Assembly (NCBI RefSeq): GCF_023159225.1
Contig: NC_063161.1
Coordinates: 125,402,958 to 125,466,957, forward strand
DNA length: 64,000 nt
DNA from: Perognathus longimembris pacificus
Taxonomy: Eukaryota; Chordata; Mammalia; Rodentia; Heteromyidae
Direction: 5' to 3'
Below the pieces are notes generated by a model. That model was not told where the DNA came from. It saw only the letters and a program-made list of their open reading frames with translations, and did no database searches. A program made the position numbers and the translations under genes. Below, piece after piece: positions 1 through 11,564 of this stretch (positions within the stretch are counted from its first letter, which is position 1; every line of letters begins with the position of its first letter).

Positions 1-110
1 CACAGCGCGGCTTCTGGCCGTTTTCTGTATATGTGGTGCTGGGGAATCGAACCTAGGGCCTCGTGTATCCGAGGCAGGCACTCTTGCCGCTAGGCTATAT
101 CCCCAGCCCC
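1..110 (-). mobile_element. ID-like dimeric SINE, cut by the window edge
   Basis: The left half of the dimer on the minus strand (GGGGCTGGGGATATAGCCTA), with the tRNA-like box text GGTTCGATTCCCCAGCACCAC. The right half lies outside. Confidence 0.85.
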
Positions 111-112
111 CA

Positions 113-850
113 ACTTTAATCTTTTGACACATGATTTTTCTAATAAGAGCATCAATCAGTCTGTTCATGGGCCTGTTTTCCAGTGGCTCTTCTGTTTGTG
201 AACTGGGACATTGAGCACAAGGGCAGTGCTGTATCAATTTCTCAATCTTCAAGTATGTTTAAAAGTTTAATTCTATAGCTCCAATGCTCAAAACAATGGA
301 TATCATTCACTATGACTCACCTTCTCAATAGGATGTCAATAACTATAATGCATCCCATTTGTAAAAAGGAAACTGTAATTAAGTGTGTTTTAAAAATTAG
401 CTAACTTAAACAGCCACCCCAGGCAGTTAGACATATTACTCTGAGAGTAAAGGAATCCATCCATTGTGAACTCTTCAGGCTTCTAGAGAACTTAAAACTC
501 TTTTCTTAATTAATGCCTTCAGCATCCCTGTGGCCTCATTATGCTGTTGTTATTAAGCATTTTATTTTCTTGGTCCCAAGGGCTCTTGAAGCAAATACAT
601 GTTCCCCAGCAGACATTTATATTTTCTTGCAGAAGAGTAAGTTTTCCATACATGAAGTAAAACAAACAAATGAAAACTAAAATGATGGCTAAAAATGACT
701 CCCACTTTTCCTAAACATTTCAAGAAATGGCAAAACTCCATTTTCCTCTTCCTATATAGAGTCCAAGAAACTCCAGCAAGGAATTAGTTTTCAACTTGGG
801 GTAAACTCTGCTTTGAGAAACTTTTAGAGAGACAACCTGGGAAAAACTGC
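113..850. other. Unique-looking MOB3B intron 1 sequence
   Basis: No gene, repeat or regulatory site recognised. The position inside MOB3B intron 1 is inferred from synteny. Confidence 0.4.
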
Positions 851-865
851 CTGCTCCAAGGTCTT

Positions 866-1054
866 TGTGTTTTTTGTTTGTTTTTTTTTTTGGCCAGTCC
901 TGGGCCTTGAACTCAGGGCCTGAGCATTGTTCCTGGCTTCTTTTTGCTCAAGGCTAGCACTCTGCCACTTGAGCCACAGCGCTACTTCTGGCCGTTTTCT
1001 GTATATGTGGTGCTGGGGAATCGAACTCTTGCCACTAGGCCATATCCCCAGCCC
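866..1054 (-). mobile_element. ID-like dimeric SINE with TSD and internal deletion
   Basis: Full dimer on the minus strand missing about 29 nt of the left half (the ACCTAGGGCCTCGTG part). It is flanked by CTGCTCCAAGGTCTT (851-865) and CTGCTCCAAGATCTT (1055-1069), a 15-bp target duplication with one mismatch. Confidence 0.9.
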
Positions 1055-1134
1055 CTGCTCCAAGATCTTATAGAGTGCCATGAGAGATTCAATTCCTACA
1101 ACCTTAGTGGAGATCACTTTATAGCTCAACCACC

Positions 1135-1635
1135 TGTTGGGGATTATTATGGCCTGGGAAAGGCTGCCCTTCCACCAGCCTTGGGACAATGGAAGTCCCT
1201 CCCACCTTCTGGCCTCCACCCCTTGGGAGGTGAACACGTGCGTGCCACCATGATGGGGTTGTCCTGCCCACAAAGGGAAGTTTCGTGATGTCACTTGATG
1301 AACGTGACCCCTAGCCTATGACTGGCCCTTTGGCCAGCCCCCTTTCTTTCCCGCCATTACTTCTATATAAGTGCCCTTCCATATTAAAGTCTTTGAGACG
1401 CTTCCCACCACCGCAGCGTGTCCCTGATGCCTTCCTTTTCGCCTCCGCCCTTGGTAACATGTGGGGGGACTGGGGGGGAGGGGAGGCCTCAGCAACCCTT
1501 CCTCAACTTAGCGCTTGCCCATGTGAGCACGCCTCTGGCCTTCCGCTGGCGGAGGGCCAGGCTGAGTGCTCTTTCATAGAGTTTGTGGTTACCATTCTCC
1601 CCGTGGGGGAGAAAGGGGGTGTCCAAACCCCAACA
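1135..1635 (+). mobile_element. Solo LTR of an endogenous retrovirus
   Basis: The 501-bp element begins TGTTGGGG and ends CCCCAACA, a perfect 8-bp inverted terminal repeat with TG...CA ends. Five-bp CCACC duplications flank it (1130-1134 and 1636-1640). Inside are a TATA box TATATAA (1364-1370) and an ATTAAA polyadenylation signal (1383-1388), in plus orientation. No internal viral genes are present, so it is a solo LTR left by recombination. Family not assigned. Confidence 0.85.
1364..1370 (+). promoter_or_regulatory. LTR TATA box
   Basis: TATATAA within the solo LTR, about 20 bp before its ATTAAA signal. This is a very short R region compared with most retroviruses. Confidence 0.6.
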
Positions 1636-1640
1636 CCACC

Positions 1641-2100
1641 CTTTGACTGACAAGTCACTTGGAGAATTGTTCCTAAAGAAAAGTCATGGACTTTTCATGA
1701 AGCATGAGTATAAACATTATATATGTCTTTATCACAACTCTATCCTTCAAATTTATAAAAGCTAACTTTCTAATTGTCATGGATTATCTAAATATTGAAA
1801 TTCTATGAGACACTTTAACAACTTTTATATAATATGTATGGAAGCCTTTATGATGAATATAAATTATGTAAAATCACAAAAGAAGTAGATACTGAAATGT
1901 TGTGTGAAGAATTCTCTCAGTTCCTTAAAAATCATGTTTACATATTTAATTGAAACTCTAGTTAAAAATAATTACCCCAAGCTAGGGTGATTTTAAATTT
2001 CCTCTTTATATTTGCCTTAATATTTGTGGGCTTGCATTTTCTATACTAAGTAAATATTAGTTCATAATTAGAATAGAAAATCTTCTCCATTCTTGTTCTT
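1641..2100. other. AT-rich intronic DNA
   Basis: No feature recognised. Confidence 0.4.
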
Positions 2101-2102
2101 TA

Positions 2103-2235
2103 AAAATTTTTATTGCTTATCATCAAGATAATGTACAGAGGATTACAGTTACATAATTTGGTAAAGCCCACATTTCTTTTTGGACAATGCCACCCATTCC
2201 TTCACTCACTCCATTTTTTCCCTTTCCATTTTTCT
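2103..2235 (-). mobile_element. L1 3'-end fragment
   Basis: Reads on the minus strand as the terminal part of the rodent L1 type also seen at 29440-29573 (CTGTAATCCTCTGTACATTATCTTGATG then A-rich end). Confidence 0.6.
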
Positions 2236-3020
2236 TTAATCAGCATAAAACTTGTCTTCATACATATGGAACAAGTTAATCACTACATAAGTAGGAAATT
2301 TAATGGAAATAAGTATGACAGGTGAGTGTATAGTTAACTTACCCTGTAGATTTTGCTTTAGCTTCCTGTGTTTAATTAAATTTCTCCTAATTGATTCTCA
2401 CCAATGCTCTCCAATTTCTACTAGCTGATCCTTGTTCTGAAGCACTGTAAGGATTCTTAGCACATCAACATGAAACTCCCAGACAGACAAGAAAAGATGT
2501 GCAGAGGAAGCTGACTTGATGCAAGACAGTGATAGAAATCATGAATATGAATGCATGGAGTTTCTGGACAGCAGATAATGGGAGGGGGAAATGCTATTCA
2601 GATGACAGCTGCCAGCTCCCCTCCTTCTTTTCCCTCCCCCTGACTGTCATTCTTCTGCACCTACCCCCTTCTCAAGGCCTTGATTCCCAGCCCACAAGAA
2701 CTCTGGGGTGCATGTTGCCTTCAGGGTGTTCTCCCACACCAAAAGCACAGAAGTTAAAAAGCTGCTGTGTTGAAAGCTTGTGCCTCATAGAATAACAACA
2801 GTGTTAAATGTGCTTAAAAAGACGTTGCTACTTTTCATATCAATCACAGCATTCACCAAGCTACTCCTCAATCTAGTAGGAGGTACAAGGGTGATCATTG
2901 TTTAATTGGCTAGGGGAATCTTATGAGCTGTGCTGGGCCTTTAATTAGAGGAGTTGTTAGAGTAATCGTGTGATGGATGGATGTGTGTATTAGGGAGGGG
3001 TGGGCTGGTTCTGTCATGGA

Positions 3021-3303
3021 TTTGGTAATCAGCGAATGCACAGTTGGACAAACTTAAAAGAAGGTAAGAATTCACTAAAAGGAAGTTCAAGGTAGCAGTA
3101 CTTTCAGTTTTTATTCATGACCCTAATCTCTTTTAATACATGTACAACTTCACAAAACTTAAATTGTTTTCAACTTCAGAATTTTCTTATCTAGACCAAC
3201 AGAGAAAATCCTGAGTGGTGAGATCTTGGTCTCCTATTCAAAATGCATTTAGCTGTCAGTAGTTAAGAGACAAATAGTGCTAGGCGCAGCCACACTGAAA
3301 GGA
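3021..3303 (+). repeat. Diverged direct repeat, copy A
   Basis: About 280 bp that aligns along its whole length with 4340-4627. Shared blocks include GCACAGTTGGACAA, AGTTCAAGGTAGCA, TAAATTGTTT and AACTTCAG. It does not match any repeat family I recognise. Confidence 0.7.
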
Positions 3304-4339
3304 GTCAGAGTCTGCAGATGCTCTGTGGGGATAAAGGGCCAACATGGCTAGATCTCCAGACTTTTTTCAAGAGTACCTAGATATCTATAATTGAATGTGG
3401 AATCTGTGTTATAGGCTAGCAATTAAAAAGAAGGGGGGAAAAAAACCATTGTTTTCCATGAGCAAACAACATCTCTGAAGGTCACACTGGAACTGCTGGC
3501 TACAAGAGTTGTAAACCTCTCATTTAGGAAGAGCCGAAGATTTTAGGAATGCATCACATTTATATGCCTATGCATATGTTACCATCCAATAAACAAGAAA
3601 AAGGAATCATGAATTTAAAAAATAAATTGACTAGCCAATTTGTCCTCATTAAAGTTCCTCAAATCATTTGGGGTCTGTTGTCCTCCTTTCACTGAAATAC
3701 AAGTAAAGTACTAAGGTTTTTTCCATTGAAATATTTTAACAAAGTCCTTAAAGGGTAAATGCATTTATTTGTGTGCTTTAGAACCAGCCACAGCTTATTT
3801 ATCACTTTGATGTGTGAAATGACTAAGGAACAAAGAAAAATGGTCTGTAACCCAGTACTGTTTCCTTATGATTCATGAATCAAATAAAAACCTTCTCTAA
3901 AAGATGACCAAGAAAGCAAGCCTATTAACTATTTAGACTCATGAAGCAAAGGCATTGTGTCAACAAATTACTTTCATGACAATCTCAACTGAGATTCTCA
4001 CTTAACACTCTTGTGAAGGACCTATGTTCACGTCAAACATTTTTTATCTGTCTTTGATAAGTGGAATAGTAATCACTTAAGATGAGTAACTTACTTAAGA
4101 TGACTAATTCACATATTCACCAGGGATGTCCCACTGAATGAGCACTCCTATTTTCTAGGACTGAAACTACAGTACTTACTCATTTGTTTTCCACTCCTGC
4201 TATTTCTCAGTGGATTGGCATCATTCTATGCCACTATCCCACCAACTGAAGGACAAGTCAAAGCAAGAAATAAATGGGTTTTTTTTGTTTTAATTTCTTG
4301 TACCAGTACATTTTAACAGTGAAGGTTCTCAACTTTTGT

Positions 4340-4627
4340 CTTGGTAATCTGTAAAAGCACAGTTGGACAAGCTTACCAAGAGGGTAAGAAAAACTTTGTC
4401 CTAAAAGAAAGTTCAAGGTAGCACTATACTTAGTTTTTGTTCATGAACCCCAATTCATATTTGAATCCAAATATGACATCATGCCTAAATTGTTTGTTTT
4501 GAACTTCAGTTTTCTTATGAAGGCCAACGGAGAAAAGCTGATGAAGTCTGAGATCAGAGAATGTATTTATCTATCAGGTAGCCAAAAGAGCCAAATGATG
4601 CTGAACATAGGCACAGCTGTAAGAGGA
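4340..4627 (+). repeat. Diverged direct repeat, copy B
   Basis: Partner of 3021-3303 in the same orientation, 1.3 kb away. Many substitutions and small gaps show it is old. Confidence 0.7.
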
Positions 4628-6559
4628 TAGCAGTTTCACTATCATTACCAGCTCACCCCTCATTTCTAGATATTGTTTGCAACTTAAGAACCATCCTGTA
4701 TATAAATTAAATAGAATTATAATTTTGCCATTCAATTTTATGTTGAAATACCATAAAACAGGCTTATGGAGACCTTGACCCTCAAGTCTCAACCCCTACA
4801 TAGCTAGGACTGTAGGCACGAGCCACCGACACCCAGCTTCTTTTCTCCCTTGAGAGGATTCCCAAATTCCTTGACTCCTGGCTCTGCATTGCTCTGATCT
4901 CTACCATCACATCTCCTCTGCCTTTCCACCGCCAGGCAGGTCAGGATGCTAAAGACAGAGAGCTGGAGTAGCAGCTGCCTCACCCAGAGTAAAGAAGAGC
5001 AACCTAAGGGCTGCATTAGTCTCAGCCTTGATTTTCATTTATAGTACCTTGTTCACTAGGGTGGAGCTAGAGGCCTTGTTGCCTTGTCTAATGGAGTCCT
5101 TGCAGGTTATTTGGGCCTGGCATTGATGCAGATGGAGAAAGTGACAAGAAGTAGACATAAAAGGTTGCTAGCTTATCAATTGTAGTCATCTTTTCCTCCA
5201 TTGTTTCCTTTTCCCTTCTAGTTCTTAGATATCTCTCCTCTCCCATCACATTCCCCTCCAGATTTGTCATGTCCAGCTCATTATTCATGGAGAATGAGAT
5301 CCTGGTTCACATGTCACTGAACTGGGAAACCATAGGTCAGCCCCTCTCATGCTCTTTAGTGACTGATCAATGCTCCCACTGAGGACTTTAAAACCCTCCT
5401 GCTCTCAGAAAAGGGCCAGCCAATGTCTGGGGGTGGTTGCTAAGAATTCAGCAGGGAGAGGAAAGGAATAATAGAGAGCTTTGTCACAAAAGGCTGACAG
5501 CTTGTCATAGAATTGCTGATCTTAATGGCTTAGGCTAAATCAGAAAGACAGAGACAGAGACAAAAACAGAGAGATAGAGAATGAGAGAAAGATTAGTGCC
5601 TATTTCCTTGGGATACTCCCTTTAGAAAGACTTAAGATGCTGATGTCTATGAGAATTTCATTTTGGCATCCTGGCAGGTGGAAGGCCTTGAAGGTGACAT
5701 GCCAAAAGGCATTTTGTATAATGGACAGCCATTCTATATTTTTGGATACATTTTCCTTTTTTTAACAGTAAGCTGGTATCCAAAAGTCCTGAGATTTTCA
5801 CAGAACATCGAGATAATTTGCCAAAATAACAAATCTAATCGATGTGTCCCAAATTGGACACGAAGACAAATTTAAAGCTAAGACATTATAGACTAGATTC
5901 TACTGTAGATAAACCATCAAGGTGCCAAAAGTTTTAGAAAAATATTTAAAAATTCATTTCCAACACAGAAACTTTACTTCATTTATCTAATTTTTCTGTG
6001 ACACAAGAAAGGTTGCTATAGATTGGCAAAAGCATCTTGAACCCATCCCATTTGAGCCAGGTGTCAGAACACGGAGACATTTTGGAGAATTAGGCATTTC
6101 TGAGGTTTGTTTTAAATATCAAATCAGAGAACTGGTGCTGTAGAGTACAGGCCTTAACTCTATTTAATAAACAATAGATTAAAATAATTTCCTTAACAAA
6201 TTGAGATCATTTTCTTAACTTCTGATGCATAATTTTTAATTAGATTATATTGTGTGTTTATATTTCATTATAAATTGACTACAGATAGATTATCTGGTTT
6301 AAATATATCTTGTAATACATTTTATTTACATATTAAAATGTATAGAAAATGTACTTGTTCTATGTACACAGAGCTACAGCATTGAGATACTCAGAAATTT
6401 AAGCCTAAAGCCAAACCCACGAAACTGAAGACCTAAGACCAATTCAGTAAATTATTTATATAACTGTCTCAAGGATAAGGAACCTAATCTCATTTAAGGG
6501 TATCCAGTTAAAGACCTAATGCCAAATGAGATGACTTATTGGTTATCAAAACACTGTCC

Positions 6560-6690
6560 TTCTAGAACTGGAGGCATGGCTCAAATGGTGGAGCTCCGGC
6601 AATGAGCCAAAGAACTGAACAAGAGTGTGAAGTTCTGAGTTTAAGACCCAGGCCTAGCATGAAACAAAACAAAACAATACTAATTTGGTA
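6560..6690 (+). mobile_element. tRNA-like SINE tail relic
   Basis: Diverged GGAGGCATGGCTCAAATGG...GAGTTTAAGACCCAG text with an AAAC-rich end, the shared tail module of the local SINEs. Confidence 0.6.
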
Positions 6691-7112
6691 AAAAGAACTT
6701 ATAACCAAATGGATAAGCAATGACTTTCACAGAAACCGCTTTTGATAATCACAGATATTAGCCTGGACTTAGTAATTTACTAAAGCATGCCCCAAATCAG
6801 TCAATCTTTTCATTTTTACATTGCTTCTCTTTTCTTCTACCTTTGCCTAGGTGTTACAATTTTTAGTCTCCATCTTGCCTCCTAGCTTGCATTTCTGCCC
6901 CTTCTCCAAAATGTTCCCACTGCAATGTTGCATCATATCATTCTCCTGTTTTAAAAAGCCTTTATGTATAGTTTTTGTTAGTCTTGGAATGAAAGTGGAA
7001 CTACATTATGGTCAACTAAGCACTACTCAACCCCAGCCATCCTAGTGTCAGCTACTCTTATTTCCTTTGCTCCAATTTTCCTAGTCCCTTTGTGTTTAAA
7101 TATCCTAAATAT

Positions 7113-7309
7113 GGGCTGGGAATGTGGGTTAACTGTAGAGTGCTTGCCTAGCATGCATGAAACCCTGGGTTTGATTCCTCAGCACCACATAACCAGAAAA
7201 AGCCAGAAGTGGTGCTGTGGCTCAAGTGGTAGAGTGCTAGCCTTAAGCAAAGGTAGCCAGGAACAGAACTTAAGCCCTAAGTTCAAGCTCCAGAACTGGC
7301 AAAAAAATA
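7113..7309 (+). mobile_element. ID-like dimeric SINE
   Basis: Left ID half plus tRNA-like right half and A-tail. TATCCTAA occurs just before (7101-7108) and just after (7321-7328) the element, a probable short target duplication. Confidence 0.9.
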
Positions 7310-7329
7310 AAAATTATATATATCCTAAG

Positions 7330-7590
7330 CATCTTTTGTCAGTGAAAGATGGGGCCAAGGAGAGGAGAACAGATGAATGGAGAGAAAAAGAACAGGAAAA
7401 TAGAGTAGTAACATTTAATGTACATATGTGAAAACAGAAATGGAGGGGATAGGTGGGGTGGGGAGAGATGGAGGGAGGAGAATGATGGAAAGAGTGACAT
7501 TGATCAAGATGCATTGTACTCGTGAACTGGCAGGTTAAATTGAAACTCCTTCGCATAATTATTTAAGGATAATTTTTTTAAAAAAAGGAA
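7330..7590 (+). mobile_element. L1 3'-end fragment
   Basis: G-rich 3' UTR text followed by GTGACATTGATCAAGATGCA, TTAAATTGAAACTCCTT and an A-rich end. The same ending recurs at 8960-9310. Confidence 0.6.
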
Positions 7591-7594
7591 AATG

Positions 7595-8830
7595 GATTAA
7601 GTATGTAAATGAATTAAGCAAAGTATCTGAAGCTCTTTCCCATCAAGGACTTTGGATTTAGGGTCCTCTTTGCTCATAATGCCCTTTTTCCAGATTTCCA
7701 CATGGCTGACTTTGCTTCAGGGTTTATTTACCTATCATCTCACTCAGTTACCCGCTTTCTCTGTTTCTTTCCTTCATACCACTTCTAAAACACTGTAATT
7801 TTATTTTTACTGTCTACAATTCTGAACATTCTATGAAGACAGGAGCCTTGTAGCATTCTCTTGCATCAGACATCAAATCCTTAGAGATGGATGAACTGAT
7901 GTGAATGGATAACAGATTCATATCTTCATAAATGTCTATGTAGTACACACTTTCAGCACTGTTGGCCTAAGGACTGTTCATAAGAAACTATAATACCACC
8001 TTTGGCAAGGAGGGTTACTGCCTTGTTCTGGTGGGGCTGTTTGTAAGACATTCCAAACTTCTGGCTCCCTTAACTGCATCTCCCCTAGGCATAAAAAAAA
8101 AGCTTTGGCTCTGAGGCTCCTCCCATGCTGAAAAGTTTTGTCTTAAGGAAAATCATTCAAGTTCAAGAGAGTTGATAGTCCCAAGAGGTGTGCCAATATT
8201 TAATTAGTTATAATATTTGGAGACTATGAGGCTATCCTGGCTTTCAATTTTTATGACATATATATAATTTATGAAGAGGGTTCTTCAGGAGAAAAAAAAA
8301 TCACATTAATGTAGGATCAAATCCCAGGTTTCCTGGTTAGACTGCTGCCTCCAGGACTATTCCATGCAGGAAAGTATACTCCACATCTAGAGTACAACTA
8401 TGTGGAAATCGAGTATGTATAAACTTTTGGTGGATGCCTTATTTCCAGTTCTGATGAAATGGAAGATTCTAGTGCCTACAAATTGCTTTCCCAAAAGGTC
8501 TGTAACTGTAATAAGAAATACAGGCTAGATCTGGGCAAAGGCTCTGGAAATGTCCGGGCAATCTCTCCACACTGACTATCCCTGAGAAGGCCACGTGTGA
8601 CCACACTTTTCCCCACTTTGGATGATGGGGAAGAATGCTTTCCCATTCCGCTGAACTGCTTTCTGTGGCTTCACACCAGAAAAACCTCGGCACCCTGCAG
8701 AGTGCCTGCCAAGAAATTGCAACTCACAGGAAACATCTCCTACCCAAAGGCAAGTACCAAACATCAGCCTTCAGCATGCAGTTACTGCTCTAGGAAGATA
8801 CAGGGTCCTTTGCAGGCATCTCTCAGAAAT
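7595..8830. other. Intronic DNA with a possible L2 trace
   Basis: Text at 7780-7865 (CTATGAAGACAGGAGCCTTG) resembles an L2 end. Nothing else recognised. Confidence 0.35.
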
Positions 8831-8831
8831 G

Positions 8832-8833
<2 letters not shown>

Positions 8834-8877
<44 letters not shown>
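8834..8877 (+). repeat. (GT)22 microsatellite
   Basis: Perfect dinucleotide run. Confidence 0.95.
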
Positions 8878-8880
<3 letters not shown>

Positions 8881-8959
8881 GGCTTATTTGCAGACACAAA
8901 AAAGTTATATTGTTACCTCATGACTCACATGTACATGGATTCCAAATCAAAGGCAATAT

Positions 8960-9310
8960 GAAGGGGAGAATGTCCTTTGCACTTCTAACCTACAGTCTAA
9001 CAAAATAAATACCAGGAAGCTAGTACTTGAGCGGGGGAGAGGGGGAGTCAGGGGAAGGAGAGGACAATGGAAGGGGAGTAGATGAATGAAGAGATAAAAG
9101 GGTGGAAGAATGTAGTTATAATATTCAATGTGTATATATAAAAAGGGAGCTAGGAAAATTGGGGTGGGATGGGCAGAGATGGCAGAGAATGATGAAGAGG
9201 GTGACATTGATCAAGATGCAGTGTACTCACAGGCATGTTCAATTGAAATCTGTACAACTGCTTAACAATGACACAGTTGTAATTATTTTTTTAAAATTCC
9301 TCAAAAGAAA
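8960..9310 (+). mobile_element. L1 3'-end fragment
   Basis: Purine-rich region, then GTGACATTGATCAAGATGCA, TTCAATTGAAATCTGTACAA and an A/T-rich end, homologous to 7330-7590. Confidence 0.6.
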
Positions 9311-9319
9311 TAGATAAAC

Positions 9320-9845
9320 TGAATTATAAAGCTCAAGAAAGAAAATAAAGGTTTGTACTGAAATGGGAAAGTACTTTGTGAAGTTTGAGCCTGTTGGTAA
9401 GAACTCCGTAGAAGATTAATAGACTCAATTCTATAAAAATTAATCTTTATAGTGATGATTAGCAAAGTTCAAATGCAAATAACAAAGCACAAAAAGTGTT
9501 CATAATGCTTTGGAGAGATTTGCTCAATGACATAAGCACTCTTCAGAGTAATCTTTTTTTGAAGGCCTTCAAGGAGCCATTTCTCCCAGAACTCAGTAGT
9601 AGTAAGAAAAGGGGGAAAGGGGCACTTCCATTAAGGACTTAAGCCTTGTTGGTACTTTGTTTTTTGGACTCTATGACATTTTAATAGATCACCTTTTTTC
9701 TTTCCTTGTACAAAGCCTGGGAACACATGTACAATTCTCTGAAGTAATGGCACTGGCACTGTATTCTTACATTCTAATTATATTTCTGACTTTACCTTGC
9801 TATGCACCCTCAATTCTTTATTCTCTTGTATATATTTCGTTTAAC
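9320..9845. other. Intronic DNA
   Basis: No feature recognised. Confidence 0.4.
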
Positions 9846-9860
9846 TGCTTCAAATCTTTT

Positions 9861-10060
9861 TTTTGCCAGTCCTGGGCCTTGGACTCAGGGCCTGAGCACT
9901 GTCCCTGGCTTCTTCCCGCTCAAGGCTAGCACTCTGCCACTTGAGCCACAGCGCCGCTTCTGGCCGTTTTTTTTCTGTATATGTGGTGCTGGGGAATCGA
10001 ACCTAGAGCCTCGTGTATCCGAGGCAGGCACTCTTGCCACTAGGCTATAACCCCAGCCCC
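9861..10060 (-). mobile_element. ID-like dimeric SINE, young copy with perfect 15-bp TSD
   Basis: Near-consensus full dimer. TGCTTCAAATCTTTT flanks it exactly at 9846-9860 and 10061-10075. Confidence 0.95.
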
Positions 10061-10159
10061 TGCTTCAAATCTTTTTCAGAATGAAATAGCCTACTAAATG
10101 CATAGATACATATAGTGCATTTTACCCAACCTTTTACAACCCTAGTCCTGTAAAATGAC

Positions 10160-10251
10160 AATGTGAAATGGAGCTGTGCCTAAAGTGGTAGAGCACTAGC
10201 CTTGAGCAAAAAAGCTCAGGGACAGCACCCACTTCCTGAGTTCAAGCCCTA

Positions 10252-10253
<2 letters not shown>
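10160..10253 (+). mobile_element. SINE tail module ending in a CA array
   Basis: tRNA-like tail (GGAGCTGTGCCTAAAGTGGTAG...GAGTTCAAGCCCTAGGA), tail variant with AAAGCTCAGGGACAGC. The head is missing. Confidence 0.75.

Positions 10254-10292
<39 letters not shown>
10254..10292 (+). repeat. (AC)n microsatellite grown from a SINE end
   Basis: Begins at the last base of the preceding SINE tail. Confidence 0.9.
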
Positions 10293-10294
<2 letters not shown>

Positions 10295-10304
10295 GTAGAA
10301 TCAG

Positions 10305-10425
10305 AATCCAGGTTTGGTGGTACAAGCCTGTAAGCTAGCACTCAGAAGGCTGAGGCAAGAGTATTATGAGTTCCAGGCCAGTCTGAGCTACAATGTGAGG
10401 CCTTTTCTCAAAAACAAAACAACAA
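10305..10425 (+). mobile_element. B1-type (7SL-derived) SINE
   Basis: CCAGGTTTGGTGGTACAAGCCTGTA, CTAGCACTCAGAAGGCTGAGGC and GTTCCAGGCCAGTCTGAGCTAC follow the B1 order, with an AAAC tail. Confidence 0.8.
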
Positions 10426-10889
10426 ACAAAAACAAATGTGACCTCATTCAGACTTGGATTTAAATTCCCCTTCGGTGATTTTTTTTTTTAATCTCTGAAA
10501 TCTTAGATAAATTGCTTAATATTTCCAAGGTTTCATCCACGGTTTTGTGACTAGGAGAGTTCAAGAAAACATAAGTAAAGTGTGGCACTTAGGAATTGCT
10601 AAATAAATATTATCTCAATTTATTATCCTAAACTATTGTTGTGAGTATAGTAACTATGCAGATTAGACTTAGAGCCAATGTCTAGGTTGATCATGTTACA
10701 AGATAGATGAGACCTAACAATAATACTAGCTGCTCATACAGTACATTTTTCTCCAACAAGGTCCAATGGCCAAGCACTTCCAGATTAGCCCAATGTCTGC
10801 CTTGAAGCCATTTTTTTCCCACCTGCTAGAGATGCTGCAAGACCCTGTCTATTTAAGGCTCTCTATACCATATCACTTGTCATAAATCC

Positions 10890-11100
10890 AGTGGCGTCTT
10901 CCCAAAAGATGCATGTAAGTCCTAATACCTAGTACCTGTAATGTGACCTTTTTTTGAGAAAAGGTCATTGCAAATGCAATGGAATTAAAAGAAAGTCACA
11001 CTAGACCACACACATTGTCCTGGACTGGGCACTACAGTCTGAGAATAGTATCTATTCTTATGAGAAACGCAGGCAAAGGGGCGTTTAAAGATAAACGGAG
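10890..11100 (+). mobile_element. Ancient LTR-type repeat, left part
   Basis: AAGTCCTAATACCTAGTACC and AATGTGACCTTTTTTTGAGA follow an old mammalian interspersed repeat of MLT/MaLR-like text. The same family appears at 60385-60850. It is split by the SINE at 11101. Subfamily not assigned. Confidence 0.5.
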
Positions 11101-11301
11101 GGGGCTGGAAACGTGGCTTACTGGTAGAGTGCTTGCCTAGCATGCTTAAAGCCCTGGGTTTGATTCCTTAGCACCACATAAACAGAAAAAGTCAGAAATG
11201 GCGCTGTGGCTCAAGTGGTAGAGTGCTAGTCTTGAGCAAAAAGAAGCCAGGGACAATGCTCAGGCCCTGAGTTCAAGGCCCAGGACTGGCAAAAAAAAAA
11301 A
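11101..11301 (+). mobile_element. ID-like dimeric SINE
   Basis: Complete dimer with A-tail, inserted into the older repeat on either side. Confidence 0.9.
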
Positions 11302-11329
11302 CACAAAAACAAAATACATGGAGACTTTC

Positions 11330-11560
11330 CTGTCACTATGGCAGTGGAGAAGATATACCTAGAAAACCAAAAACCAAGGCTTTACCAGCAATCACAGAAG
11401 ATGGAAAAGAATCTTGCCTTGATGGCTTGGAGGAAGTATGCCCCTGGTGACAATCTGGTGAGAGACTACCCGATTCCAGAACAACTGAAGAAAACATTTT
11501 TGTTTTGTCTCGGGCCACACGGGATATGGCAGTTTGCTACAACCCTAGAAAACTAAGGTG
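11330..11560 (+). mobile_element. Ancient LTR-type repeat, right part
   Basis: Continuation of the repeat begun at 10890, ending in diverged TTTGCTACAACCCTAGAAAACTAA text. Confidence 0.4.
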
Positions 11561-11564
11561 TCAC

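Larger units (their letters stand above)
2236..6555. other. MOB3B intron 1 sequence
   Basis: Apart from the duplicated blocks at 3021 and 4340, a short SINE-tail relic at 4783-4840 and purine-rich text at 5541-5592, nothing is recognised. Confidence 0.4.
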
